From assembly GCA_963995505.1 (NCBI GenBank), contig OZ023198.1, positions 2,480,001 through 2,544,000 of the forward strand: a DNA stretch of 64,000 nt, read 5' to 3'. This stretch comes from Hypericum androsaemum (Eukaryota > Streptophyta > Magnoliopsida > Malpighiales > Hypericaceae). The position numbers were made by a program, and so were the translations under genes. Each line of letters begins with the position of its first letter. Positions within the stretch are counted from its first letter, which is position 1. The notes below the pieces were generated by a model. That model had not been told where the DNA came from, made no database searches, and was given only the letters and a program-made list of their open reading frames with translations. This document shows positions 37,701 through 47,854 of this stretch, one piece after another.

Positions 37701-40096
37701 TGGGTGGGTATACATATGGGAGGAGCTCTGAGGTTGCTGCATCAAATGCTTGGTTTTTACTGGTATTCAATCTTCATTTTCAGGAGGAAAGGCGTCTGCT
37801 ATATGTGGCAATGACTCGTGCCAAGAAGAAATTATTCATTCTGTACATGACAATGGATTCCAATTGGCAGGTTTAATTCTCAGAAGTCTCTTGCAACTAT
37901 TTATTCCATCCATGTCAGTTTATAATATAATTAATTTATCAGATGCTTCAACCATCGCGGTTTCTCAAAGAAATTCCAGATAATGTTCGAGAGGTTCAGG
38001 TGATATCTGGGTTACAATTCCTTGATGCTGTATTTTTACCGTAACATTTGATACACGCTGATGTCAGGCTGAAGTATGTCTTGAAAATCTACAAGCAAAT
38101 ATTTCAAAAGCTCCAAATGGAAATGGTGAATGTCCAAAGCTCCGGGAAGGAGAAAATCAAGCCTCTGTTGTGGATAAGGGGCCGAATGATTCCAATGAGG
38201 CTTTAGACGAATTGTCAGAACTATCAGTTTCATATTACGGGAATACATTTCTGAAAAGGTTTTCTTCAAAATAGAGTTTCCAAGCGCAGTTGACAATGCT
38301 GCCTATTCGGCATATGCCAGTTACATGTGTAATCATACGTACAGTTTTTATTCAAATCTTTTTGCAGATTCGCTGTAGAAGACAGATTAGTTGTTTCTCA
38401 TATGTTCCATCAGTGGGCGAAGAAGCCAGCTTTTCAGAATCCTAAAAGGTTGCTTGACAAGGTTGGAATTTTCTTCTCAAGTAACTTTATTAATCAGCTT
38501 TGAGATAAACCCATTTACTAGAGTTCGTTTACATTTCCTGGTCTTAAAGAATATTAAAATGGCACTATCCTTGAGCTTGTCTTTTTCGCATTCATCGTTC
38601 ATACTTTAGGTCTATAAAGTTGATTGTTATTTGATTATTGAAGCCGTTTATTTGTAAACCTTTCCTTCTTTATATGATATAGACCTTTCATAATTGGTAT
38701 CTCGATATTGACTTGACGCCAATTCCATTGTTTTCCTTCTCAACCTTCTGTGTAAAGAATTAATACTTATTTGGCTCAGCAGTTACTGGATTCTGATCAT
38801 AGGTTCATGCCTTTATAGGTTGGCTTTGTCGCTGATGAACGCCTTAGGGTCAAGAAGAACAAGCACAAGGTTCGACAGCATTTTGGTTTATACTCTGGTT
38901 TTTCTCTCTTATAACTAGCTTCATTCATAAAACTTGTTGAATCCCTAGAGTGTATGCCTCTCAGTTGTTCATCATTCAGCTTTTTTTGCCATTAGTAGAA
39001 TCCAAAGTTCGAGCCTACAGCTTTTAACACTTCTTCGTTCTTTATCAGGATGTTCTGCGTGCATTAAAGTCTTCATTAGGAATCGTAGTTATTTCCCTTT
39101 CAGTTATCGTTTCCTTTCTGTACTCTTTCCCTTTTAGTTTTCGTTCCCTTTCGGAACTCTTTCCCTTTCAGTATTAGTATTTCCTATTCGCTTGTTAAGC
39201 ATTTGGCTATATAATGCCACACTCTCTTAGGGTTTAAGCAGACAAGAAATATGAGGTTCGAAGCCTCGAAATCCCACCACGCACAACTATCCCTTTACGC
39301 AGCTCTGCTGTCCATAACATCTCAGTTATTCATCATTCAGCTTTTTTTGCCATTAGTAGAATCCAAAATCCGAGCCTACAGCTGTTAACACTTTTTCGTT
39401 CTTTATCAGGATGTTCTGCGCGCATTAAAGTCTTTCTTGTACTGTGATGAAGCGTTCCAATATGCAGAATACGTAAGACGATATGTAGCTTTCTGTTCGA
39501 GCTCAAATAAAGAAGTTCCATGTTATGTTCTTAGTCTTGCCAAACTAACTTTGTCAGTTAGCTATACTGACTTGGCTACATTTTGCTGGAGAATCGTTTA
39601 ATAGGTGCTAAGATGGGAGAAAATTCCAGCAGATCAAAGAGCTCATATGATGCGGGAAAAACAGGTAAAACAAACCACTACCAGTACAAAAAGTTGCGAC
39701 AAAAAACCGTCTAGTTCTAGAACCGCTCATTCTTTGCATGACGCCAATTTTGTATGTAGCCGTCGTTTACATAATTATGGGAACATGGAGTTGTTGTTCA
39801 ATACTTATGCACTGTCGTTTTAACACTGTTGCAGGAGCACTTTCAGAAATTAAGAATCGAGACTTCAATGAGTTCATCAGCTCCAACGGCTAAGCAGGTT
39901 TTTTTTCTGTCGCCCCACTCGCGAGTTACTTTCATTGTTTCGGTCTGTTCTTTAACAATACGCATCTGTTCAAACTAAGCCAAGTTGCTGCAATCTATGT
40001 CTATAGATTTCGTACCTGCAAACGTTGGGATGTACCGTGACACCCACCTCGCGGCTGCATGCGTCCACTCTGATAGAACAGTACAAAGCCTTGTGA
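31732..40096 (+). CDS. SRS2: SRS2-like UvrD/Rep-family DNA helicase, 29 exons
   Basis: Exons begin at 31732, 31959, 32621, 32797, 33137, 33668, 33812, 33998, 34243, 34414, 34637, 34855, 35214, 35437, 35880, 36163, 36410, 36869, 37173, 37628, 37784, 37943, 38068, 38368, 38819, 39410, 39605, 39835 and 40007-40096. Exon lengths sum to 3282 bases (1093 aa) with every phase consistent. Helicase superfamily 1 motifs appear in order: Walker A GPGSGK/T split across exons 2 and 3, [13 protein letters not shown], motif II DEFQDT, motif [16 protein letters not shown], motif IV NYRST, motif V TTIHQSKGLEWD, motif [12 protein letters not shown]. It resembles Arabidopsis AtSRS2 (At4g25120), a 3'-5' helicase that acts on recombination intermediates. 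An LTR insertion with exon duplication sits in the intron before the exon at 39410 (separate entries). The terminal region is duplicated at 43 kb. Confidence 0.94.
39076..39320 (+). mobile_element. LTR-like insertion in SRS2 intron, flanked by a 115-bp exon-containing duplication
   Basis: Two blocks, about 38960-39075 and 39321-39432, are nearly identical; each holds intron end plus the start of the exon encoding DVLRALKS. Between them lie 245 bases with repeated TCCCTTTCAG-like words, GGCTATATAATGCCAC (a TATA-like site), TTAGGGTTTAAG and CTCGAAATCCCACCACGC, in the style of a copia LTR. The upstream exon copy is cut off after 28 bases by this sequence; the downstream copy is complete. Confidence 0.6.
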
Positions 40097-40109
40097 TGCA
40101 GTATGGAAC

Positions 40110-40770
40110 CTGACAAGTTCATATTGAATTGCTTGCGTAAGAGCGTAAACTTTATTAACCATATAGCCTTGGATCGAAATGATCACGCAAGTGTTTAATG
40201 CAAGGTTACATGTAAGGTTATAATCAAATCATTGGATTCGGAAGGCTCTTGACTGTGAATAATCAACCACCTTGTCAGGAGCTAAGCCTTCTAACTAACT
40301 CACCTAACTACTAACATAATTACAGCTCATATGAACAACTAATTTACATCAAGGGAAGCAAATCTAAGAGCTGTAACATGTAATTGTACACTGATCCCAA
40401 CACAATGAACAACAATTTAATCAATACTCCCCATCAATTTAGAAGTGAAGAGGTTGAACATGCCCAAGTTGCACCTTGTTGTTCACAAAAGGTGTGCAGA
40501 TTTTTCTGCTTTGAACTTTCTCCTGAATAAAGTAGCAGTCATTCTCAACGTGCTTTATTTTTTCATGAAATAATTTTAGCTGTTTTGAATCACAAATCTA
40601 AGAGAATGTGCTTGATCCAAATCATCTCACTTGCTCTTAGAACCATTGCTTTATATTCACCCTCTGCACTTGGTGATTACTTTAAATCATAGAATGGTTT
40701 CTTAAGATTGCATATTAAACCAGAGTGTTCTTGTTCATGGCCTTCTAAAATGTGCATGCATATTTCCTCT
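40110..40770 (-). mobile_element. Ty1/copia remnant next to SRS2 3' end (RNase H end and LTR)
   Basis: On the minus strand, 40600-40450 reads KHVENDCYFIQEKV then ICTPFVNN, which matches the C-terminal RNase H end of copia polyproteins (usual KHIEVDCHFIREKV...I.TPYV). Further upstream on that strand are degraded traces of the preceding region. Downstream of it the sequence AAATTGATGGGGAGTATTG looks like a polypurine tract followed by an LTR running to near 40110, just past the SRS2 stop. The element is broken by stops and deletions. Confidence 0.7.
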
Positions 40771-41349
40771 TTTAAATCTCCTTGTAAAAAAAATATTTTT
40801 TACATCCATTTAATACATTGGCCAACTATTATTAACTTTAGTACTTATCAAAATTCTTATTGCGTCCATCTTTGCTAATAGGGGAGACTTATATTTTTTT
40901 GTTATTTTAATTGGACTGTTGGGTTTTTTTAGCTGTGCATAAAGTTAGTATATTTTATGGTGATTTCTCGATTTTTAAAATGAGGGATAGATATTTTGTG
41001 ATTCTATTTGGCATTTGCGATGGAAATTGAATACATCAACTAATGAATGAATTTATTTATTTATTTTTCAAAATTGAGAAATTAATTTGATAAAGTCTTA
41101 GTACATTATGTTAAATCTTAGAAATTTTCAAATATTTTTCCCTTAATACAAATCTCTTAATTTCCGATTCCGTGAAGAAGTAAGTTGGAGGAAATAGAAA
41201 AACATTTGACCTCCTAAATTTTCTCGTTTTCCTTTTTTCAGCCCTAGTTTTGTTTTGCCCTCTTCAAAACGTATATATATTTTGCTTCTAATCAGTGGAG
41301 AAGCAGTAGAAGGAATTATGAAAAGAAAAGGCATGCCCCCGTATAATTG
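40771..41349. other. Spacer between copia remnant and F-box gene
   Basis: AT-rich DNA with no gene. The part 40890-41150 resembles 46868-47085 plus 47540-47600 and, more weakly, 54330-54540, so it belongs either to the local duplication or to a dispersed repeat family. A TATATATATTTTG motif at about 41272 could be the F-box gene's TATA box. Confidence 0.5.
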
Positions 41350-42417
41350 ATGATCCAAACCCTAAGTCTCCTGCCCACCAAATCCCTGCTCCGGTTCAGA
41401 TGCCTGTCGAGATCATGCAACGTCCTCATCACCGATCCCGGGTTCAATCCCTCGCAGTCGCAGTCGCAGGCGGAACCGAACCTCATCCTCCGGATTGAAA
41501 GAGACGATACTTTTTCTCATGGCTGGACCGCCGCTCTATATCTTGATAACGAGTCGCTGTCCGAGTACCGTACACTGAAACCGCCTCCCTGTAATATCTG
41601 GTTCGATGATCTTGAGGTGCTCGCTTCTTGCAATGGATTGGTATGTTTGATCAAAGACACTTTCCCCCTTGTAAGGAACATTGTTTTGTGGAACCCGTGC
41701 CTTAACAAGTGCCGGGAGATTAGCATGATGACTTCCCGATATGGTCACCAAAAGACCTGGCTCGCACTCGGGTTTGGGTTTGACTCCACTGCTAAAGACT
41801 TCAAACTTCTTAGGATGGATCTTAAGGGAGCAGAGGTCTATTCTGTTAAGAGGAGCTCATGGAAGAGGGTCGATGTTAGCGGAGAATTCAGTTTAATCTG
41901 CGATTATGACAAGGATTGCAGATTTACGCAATGCGTTTACAACGAGGTCGTCCACTGTTTCGCGGATTGCATGATCAACGAAGAACGGGAAGGCCTATTC
42001 AGGTTGAGGACGATTATGGTTAAGTTCTATCCCAGACATGATTCTGCAGATGTGAAGGTAATACCTGTCGATTTTTTTAGCAACCGGACCGGATTCGTGT
42101 ACAATGGTTGTTTGGCTATGGTCGATTGGAATCTTGGACAAGAGTATCGAATTTGGATAATGGAAGATTATGGAGACGTGTGCTCATGGACGAACAAGTT
42201 TAAAATCGAGATGGGTAAACAAATGGGCAGTGTAGTTGGGTCCAGGAAGAATGGGGAGATACTTGTGATAAACGGCTTCGAGAGATTGGTGTCTTATGAT
42301 CCTGAGACCGGGAGGACCAAAGAGCCTGGGACAGAAAGAAGGAAATCACGTTGGTTGAGGGTCGTTGCTCATGTGGAGAGCATGGTTTTGGTTGATGAAG
42401 GTGAGCAGCCAAACTAA
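41350..42417 (+). CDS. F-box protein with F-box-associated (FBA) domain
   Basis: A single exon encodes about 355 aa from the ATG at 41350. Residues 1-30 match the C-terminal two thirds of an F-box (MIQTLSLLPTKSLLRFRCLS), and the rest fits an F-box-associated domain: NGLVCLI, IVLWNPCLNKCREI, ALGFGFDSTAKDFKLLRM and GAEVYSVKRSSWKRVD. Such proteins are substrate receptors of SCF ubiquitin ligases that bind SKP1 through the F-box. The usual N-terminal LPxELI part is missing: an ATG at 41318 (MKRKGMPPYN) lies two bases out of frame and ends at a stop overlapping the 41350 start. So either translation starts at 41350 with a short F-box, or a small indel has damaged the start. FBA genes turn over rapidly, so a recent lesion is plausible. 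Confidence 0.85.
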   Translation: MIQTLSLLPTKSLLRFRCLSRSCNVLITDPGFNPSQSQSQAEPNLILRIERDDTFSHGWTAALYLDNESLSEYRTLKPPPCNIWFDDLEVLASCNGLVCLIKDTFPLVRNIVLWNPCLNKCREISMMTSRYGHQKTWLALGFGFDSTAKDFKLLRMDLKGAEVYSVKRSSWKRVDVSGEFSLICDYDKDCRFTQCVYNEVVHCFADCMINEEREGLFRLRTIMVKFYPRHDSADVKVIPVDFFSNRTGFVYNGCLAMVDWNLGQEYRIWIMEDYGDVCSWTNKFKIEMGKQMGSVVGSRKNGEILVINGFERLVSYDPETGRTKEPGTERRKSRWLRVVAHVESMVLVDEGEQPN

Positions 42418-43225
42418 CTCAAACAATATGGATTTGGATTCTAGCGTGCCAGATTTTTAACCAGTTTGTATCTGCAACTTCTTACATAGTAGAAAGGTAT
42501 ACTATTCTGCTGTAAACATAATAAAATTCAACATTAACAAGATTCTCAGCTAAGAATTTTAGTTAGTGAGTCAATATAATTGTTTTCAATTATGGTATTT
42601 TATTTTTTGTTGTGTGGGTTGAATGTAGTTTTCTCTGGAACATATAAGTTAAAGTTTGCCCGATTATTGCAAAATTTAGAGAGAGAAAAATCAAGTAGGG
42701 CAGCTAGTGGCTCCGCCACAGGTAGTGTCGAGATTCCGATTGCCTTCACTGTCATTGAATGTCATTTGCTAGTGTATTTGGTTACAACGAAACAGAATTA
42801 TATTTGATCACAAAGCGGTGGATTATGGATGTCTTATCGAATCGCGGTCCATTTCAAGGTTTTTTTTGTCTGAGTGGTTCTATTGGTCTGGTTTGGCCTT
42901 GTTTAATTGCTAGTCTCGAGGCGAACTCTTTGTATAAATGTATAAGAAGATTTGCTAAAATATTTTGTTCGATAAATGACTAATTGATAAAAATATTAAC
43001 AGAGTTGGTGTAACATTTGGTTTTGGTATTGGTATCAACTTGTTTGTGCCGCTTCAGAATCAGAGTACATGTGGAGAGATGATCACGTAAGCTTCACAAA
43101 TTAATTTTTATTTAAAAAAAAAACACAATTGGATATAAATAAGATCCTGAAGTTCGAATACCATAAATTCTATAAAAAAAATATGAATCTCCCGCAAAAC
43201 TTGAATTACAACGCACCGTACAACT
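42418..43225. other. F-box gene 3' flank
   Basis: No gene is supported in this AT-rich stretch of about 800 bases. Two short plus-strand open frames (around 42580 and 42759) have no recognisable domain. Confidence 0.55.
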
Positions 43226-43640
43226 AGGTGCTAAGATGGGAGGATATTCCAGCAGACCAACGAGCTCATCTGATGCGGAGAAACTGGTAAAAAAAGTTGC
43301 GATAAAAAACATTCTAGTTGTAGAACCGCTCATTCTTTGCATGATGCCAATTTTGTATGTAGCCGTCGTTTACATAATTATGGGAACATGGAGTTGTAGT
43401 TCAATACTTATGCACTGTCGTTTTAACACTGTTGCAGGAGCACTTTCAGAAATTAAGAATCGAGACTTCAATGAGTTCATCAGCTCCAACCAACCGCTAA
43501 GCAGGTATTTTTTCTGCCGCCCCATTCGGGTTTCCTTGTTTCGATCTCTTCTTTAACAATGCGTATCTGTTAAAACTAAGCCAAGTTTTGCTGCATTCTG
43601 AGGCTACAGATTTCGTACCTGCAAGCAAACGATTCCACAC
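43226..43640 (+). pseudogene. Duplicated 3' end of SRS2 helicase
   Basis: The segment repeats 39600-40025: exon 27 ([15 protein letters not shown] in place of [15 protein letters not shown]), its intron, exon 28 ([18 protein letters not shown]) and the beginning of the last exon (ATTTCGTACCTGCAA). Exon 27 has lost its reading end, exon 28 carries an extra four bases (CCAACCAACCG) that shift the frame, and the last exon is cut after about 15 bases. It has no upstream helicase exons, so it cannot make a helicase and is a duplicated fragment. Confidence 0.9.
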
Positions 43641-44760
43641 TGATAGAATTCTAATTAACTCATTTAACTAGTAACATAATTACAGCCTATATGAACAGCT
43701 AATTAACATCAAGGGAAGCTAATCTAAGAGGCTATAACATGTAATTGTAGACTCATCTTTAACACAATGAATAAAAATTTAGTCAATACTCTCGACACTC
43801 ACCCTCAAATGGGAGGTGAATAGGTTGAACATGTTCAAATTTTTTTGATAAGTAAATTTGTATTACTCCTCAAAAGAACCCTAAGGATAATTACAATCAG
43901 ATAAATACCAAGTAAAGGGAAATATATACAAACCTATCAAGCAACCTACTTGATAAACTATATCTATCCCCAAAGTGCAGCACAACCAAAACTCACCAAG
44001 TGCAGCAAACCAAAATGCGCTCACTAAGAGGACCACCAAAACTAACCGCACAAGGACCCATGCTTATGGCAGGTCAAAGTTCCAAAAAAAATCCAAGCTG
44101 CAAGCCGCGCTCTTAATCGCCCGGAGAATATAGGAGGTGTCTTCCTCCCAAAAAAAATCCGAAGCTACAAGCCGCGCTCTTAATCCAAGCTGTAAGCTCC
44201 TCGTGAGGCTCATCGATATGCCTCTCCAAACCGTCAATAATCGATCCAAGGCACCGCGTCGACGGAGAACTCACAGGTCTTGGTAGATTCATCAGCAAAT
44301 TGCAGCTTGTTCACAAAAGATGGGCAGATATCTTTGCTCTAAATTTTCTCCCGAATAAAGTGACAATCAATTTCAACGTACTTTTATTTCATTTTTTCAT
44401 GAAACAAGACATTCGCTGCTATATGTATAACAACTTGATTATCACAATACATCATCATACTTTCGTTTGTCTTGAATCCCAACTCTGAGAGAATGTGCTT
44501 GATCCAAATCATCTTACTTACTGTTAGCGTTATTGCTCTATATTTAGGCTATGCACTTGGTGATTGCTTTAAATCATAGATGGGTCTCTTAAGCTTGCAG
44601 GCTAAATCTCATTGTTCTTGTTCAAGGCATGGAATGTCCATGTATATTTTCGCTTCCAAGTCTCCCTGTATTTTTCTATAATTAAAATCTTGCCACAACT
44701 AGGTTTAAACTCTGATCAATTCAAGTTAAATCTTCATCCTTCTCTTATACCGTTAGAAAA
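43641..44760 (-). mobile_element. Second copy of copia remnant (RNase H region), interrupted by a LINE
   Basis: This matches 40110-40770 in order. The minus strand near 44580-44330 reads SAxxKYRAITLTVSKMIW, IKHILSELGF, CDNQVVIHIAANVLFHE and KYVEIDCHFIREK, the diagnostic copia RNase H motifs, better preserved than in the first copy. The LTR side (43800-43660) follows a purine-rich TTTGAGGGTGAG tract on the minus strand. A LINE 3' end splits it at 43843-44296. Frameshifts are present, so it is dead. Confidence 0.75.
43843..44296 (-). mobile_element. LINE 3' end inserted in the copia remnant
   Basis: The insertion is absent from the otherwise parallel first copy (near 40465), so its limits are visible by comparison. 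On the minus strand it ends in ACTTATCAAAAAAATTT, the usual A-rich plant L1 tail, and encodes a weak peptide with LGSIIDGLERHIDEPHEEL followed by LTAWIKSAACS, typical of low-complexity 3' LINE regions. A short CAAATT at both edges may be the target duplication. A 40-base block (AGCCGCGCTCTTAATC) occurs twice inside it. Confidence 0.6.
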
Positions 44761-45089
44761 AGTGTTTATTAGTTATTCCAAGTCTCCTTATAAAAAAATT
44801 GTTTACATCTATTTGGAACATTGACCAATTATTATTAACGAGTACTTATCAAAATTCTTTGTGTGTTCATCTTTGCTACTTTAGCAAAGGTTCCTGTATA
44901 ATCAATACATGGTACGTTAGTAAATCCCCTATCAACAAGTCTTGCCTTGGTTCGATAAATTTGCTATCTGGAAGTTCTTAATTATGTTATTTTTTGCACG
45001 AAGATGTCTTTTTGTGGGTAAAAAATTACCAGATTTTTTTTTCATGTATTTGTATTAAAATTGATAGCCGGTTTTATTTTCTTGTAGAA

Positions 45090-45488
45090 GTAATTGAGAT
45101 GAGGACAGAGCGGACATCTCTTGGTGTGGTTTTGCGAATCTTGAGTCGGCCCTCTCTTTGGTTTGGATTATCTAGGAGAGGCATGTTCGGGAAGGTTTAG
45201 TTTTTTTGTTGTTTGGGGTATTTGGTTACACCGGAATAGGGTAATCTTTGACGAAAAGCAGTTCAATCTGGAACTTCTCAAGCATTCAATCTTCTACAAG
45301 ACTTGGGAATGGATTTTCTGATCAAGAACTCTCAAGGACATTGACAACCAAGAACTTGATTTCTTTTGGGACTCTCTAAGGACTCTCTAAGGGTTTTCCC
45401 TGTTATTTATAGGGATATTTTTTTTCCCTCTGTAAATTCGACGTTCTCTTGGATTTTAATATAATATTTTACCTACCAAAAAAAGTAA
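45090..45488 (+). mobile_element. LINE 3' end fragment
   Basis: Plus-strand sequence reads FVVWGIWLHRNRVIFDEKQ followed by KHSIFYKTWEWI, the C-terminal zinc-binding/RNase-like end common to plant LINE reverse transcriptases (usual WxIWxxRNxxIF). Then come a 3' untranslated region with TTTTAATATAATATTTTACC and the A-rich tail CTACCAAAAAAAG. The 5' part of the element is missing. Confidence 0.65.
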
Positions 45489-45562
45489 TTGGGATGAGGA
45501 GGAAATTTTATTGTTTGACTTTAGGGTTTGAATATGGTGGGCACGGTAAACATAATTTTTTT

Positions 45563-46863
45563 GGGAAAAGTATAATTATAGTACCTGTGATTTCAGAAAT
45601 TTTACGTTATGATCTTGAACTTTGTAAAGTCAATTGGTGATCTTGTGGTTGGCACTTTTTTTTGCAACAGAAGCTTGGGAAGGGTCAGAGGCAAATTATC
45701 TATTCCGAACCTAGTTGGCAATATGAGGTGGCATGCCATGTCAGATTTTTATGCCTGGTTGGTTAGTTGACGTGGCTATAAAAAAATCCATTTCAATCAC
45801 TAATTTTTTAATTTTTTTCAGAAACACCCCTCCTCCTCTTCTTCTTCCTCCTCCCGTCTCTCCTTCCTCCATAAAACCATCACAACCAGGAACCCAACCA
45901 TGGTTGATGGTGGTGCTTCTAAATCCAGCCTCCATTGACAGAGTAGGATGAAGAATTCCATGGTGAAGAGAATCGGTCAGAGTGGAGGAAAACTTCCGCC
46001 AATTCCTCAATCGGTTAGTTTTGGGTTTTCTTTTCTCTTTTTCTTTTCCTTTTGCTATTTGATTCTCAAATTGAAGAGATGCAAACAGTGAGGAGAATCG
46101 GATGTATTACGAGGGGGAGATAGAGGCGATGGTCGGGGCCGAGTCGAGCACCATGTACGTTGACTTCACCCACGTGATGCGGTTCTACGACCTCCTCCAG
46201 AAGGCCATTTCCGATGACTACCTCCGCTTCGAGCCCTACCTCAAGAACACCTGCAAGCGATTCGTCATACAGCTCAAGCCCTCGTTCATCTCCGACGAGA
46301 ACCCCAACAAGGACGTCCACCTCGCCTTCTTCAACATCCTCTTCTCCAAGAGGTCAAAACCCCTTGCTCTTTCCCTCTCCAATTAGAGCTTTAGCTTCGA
46401 ATTAACTGTGATGAGGAGCTTCAATGTGTGCATGTGTGTGATTAGGCTTAGGGAACTCAGCACCGCAGAGATTGGGACGCTAGTGTCAGTGAGCAGAGTA
46501 GTGATTAGGCTTGGGTTCCTGGTTGTGAAGGTTTTATGGAGGAAGGAGAGAGGTGAGAGAGGGGAGGAGGAGGAAGAAGAAGAAGAAGAAGGAGGAGGGG
46601 TGTTTCTGAAAAAAATTAAAATAATAGTGATTGAAATGGATCTTTTTTAGCCACATCAGCTAACCAACCGGGCATAAAAATCTGACGTGGTATGCCACCT
46701 CATTGCCAACTAGGTTCGAAATAGATGATTTGCCTCTGTCCCTTCCCGAGCCTCTGTCGCAAAAAAAAAGGTGTCAACCACAGGATCACCAATTGACTTT
46801 ACGAAATTTAGGATCATAACGTAAAATTTCTGAAATCACAGGTACTATAATTATACTTTTCCC
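45563..46863. mobile_element. Pack-MULE (Mutator-like element) carrying an MCM6 fragment
   Basis: Long terminal inverted repeats of about 335 and 353 bases (45563-45897 and 46511-46863) begin GGGAAAAGTATAATTATAGT, a typical MULE end. They share long blocks in inverted orientation, such as GTACCTGTGATTTCAGAAAT, a CTCCTCCTC/GAGGAGGAG tract and TTGGGTTCCTGGTTGTG. The insertion sits in a T run; adjoining 9-mers are AATTTTTTT and TTTTTTTTT, so a 9-bp target duplication is plausible but not perfect. The roughly 610 bases inside hold MCM6-derived exons and introns and no transposase. This is the definition of a Pack-MULE: a non-autonomous element that has captured host gene DNA. Confidence 0.88.
45975..46508 (+). 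pseudogene. MCM6: Captured fragment of replication licensing factor MCM6
   Basis: Three exon pieces lie in order: about 45975-46013 (VRVEENFRQFLNR), 46089-46352 ([20 protein letters not shown], then [20 protein letters not shown] and [13 protein letters not shown]) and 46446-46508 (RLRELSTAEIGTLVSVSRVV). Together they match the N-terminal A domain of plant MCM6. The splice sites (AG/GTCAAA and GATTAG/G) are retained, so genomic DNA rather than mRNA was captured. The full protein is over 800 aa and only about 110 residues are here, without the AAA+ ATPase, so it is not a helicase. The exon sequences contain no stop, so a short chimeric transcript is possible. Confidence 0.9.
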
Positions 46864-47089
46864 TTTTTTTTTGTTATTTGATTGGGCTGGTTGGATTTTA
46901 ATTTTTTTGGGTAGAAAGTTGGATTTTTAATTGCGCATAAGGTTATTATGTTTTATGATGATTTTAGAGTTTTAAAGTGAGGGATGAATATTTTGGTGAT
47001 TCTATTTGACAATTGAGATGGAAATCAATCGTATAAACTATTGAGTTCGTTATTTTAAAATTAAAAGAATATTTTACTAAAGTTTAAAC

Positions 47090-47531
47090 CATGGTTTTAA
47101 AAAACGACCCGGAGGCCGACCCGGGATTTCTCCCGTCCTCCGGGTCGGCCGGTCGGACCAAAATTTTTTTATTTTTTTATTTTTAAATATTTTAAATAAT
47201 ATATATATGTAGGTTAAAATATACTTATTTTCCATACAAAAAAAAGTAGACTTAATTTTTTATCTCTCCACTCTATAAATCTACTTTATTTATTTATTTA
47301 TTACTTTATAAATTTGTCAAATCAATTTTTTTCCTCGAAAACCATAAAAAAAAGTCAATTTCGCCCATTTTTGTACTAACCGAGTTCGACCGGTCAGGAT
47401 GGACCTCAAAATTGGCCGGTCCGACCAGATTTGGTCTGGTTAGTACAGACCTCGGTCAAAAGCCTAAAAACGACCCGGTCGTGTGCCCGTTTCGCGGTCC
47501 AACCAGTCGGACCGCATTTTTTAAAACTATG
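47090..47531. mobile_element. hAT-type MITE, copy 1
   Basis: The element starts CATGGTTTTAAAAAACGACC and ends CGCATTTTTTAAAACTATG, near-perfect terminal inverted repeats. It is flanked by the identical 8-mer GTTTAAAC at 47082-47089 and 47532-47539. It is 442 bases, has GC-rich subterminal palindromic parts (CCTCCGGGTCGGCCGGTCGG near one end; related GGTCGGACCG words near the other) and an AT-rich core with TTTATTTATTTATTAC. There is no coding capacity. Confidence 0.9.
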
Positions 47532-47599
47532 GTTTAAACCACTTAGTACATTGCGTTTAACCTTAAAAATTTCTGAGTATTTTTCTAGTTAAATCAGTA

Positions 47600-47854
47600 T
47601 ATAATTCAAAAAAAATCATCTAAAGGTCAGCATACTGAAGTTATTTTTTTAGAAGAAAGTTAAATGTTCTGATTTGGAATAGTGGCTATATATTAATTTT
47701 CCAATTACAGTGGTTCGAATAAGTGCTATACAATAGTTATATTTGTCGTATATCGTGTATATCAGAATTTAATAGGCGTAGACCAGATTGGAAGATTTAG
47801 CTAGTCTATTATTACAACTTCTTGGAAATTTAAAATGCCAGGAGATTGCGTGAA
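47600..47854. repeat. Spacer containing first member of a long direct repeat
   Basis: About 47705-47840 is repeated with moderate divergence at 50085-50210 in the same orientation; shared blocks include TATATTTGTCGTATATCG and AGCTAGTCTATTATTA. The two copies bracket the inverted repeat at 47855-49618. No gene is seen. Confidence 0.65.

Noticed and set aside
43226..43556. A separate small gene after the F-box gene
   Set aside because: The sequence is a duplicate of the last SRS2 helicase exons with a frame-shifting four-base insertion.
45741..46010. Minus-strand open frame of 89 codons at the left end of the Pack-MULE
   Set aside because: It is mostly the purine-rich terminal repeat and has no family similarity.
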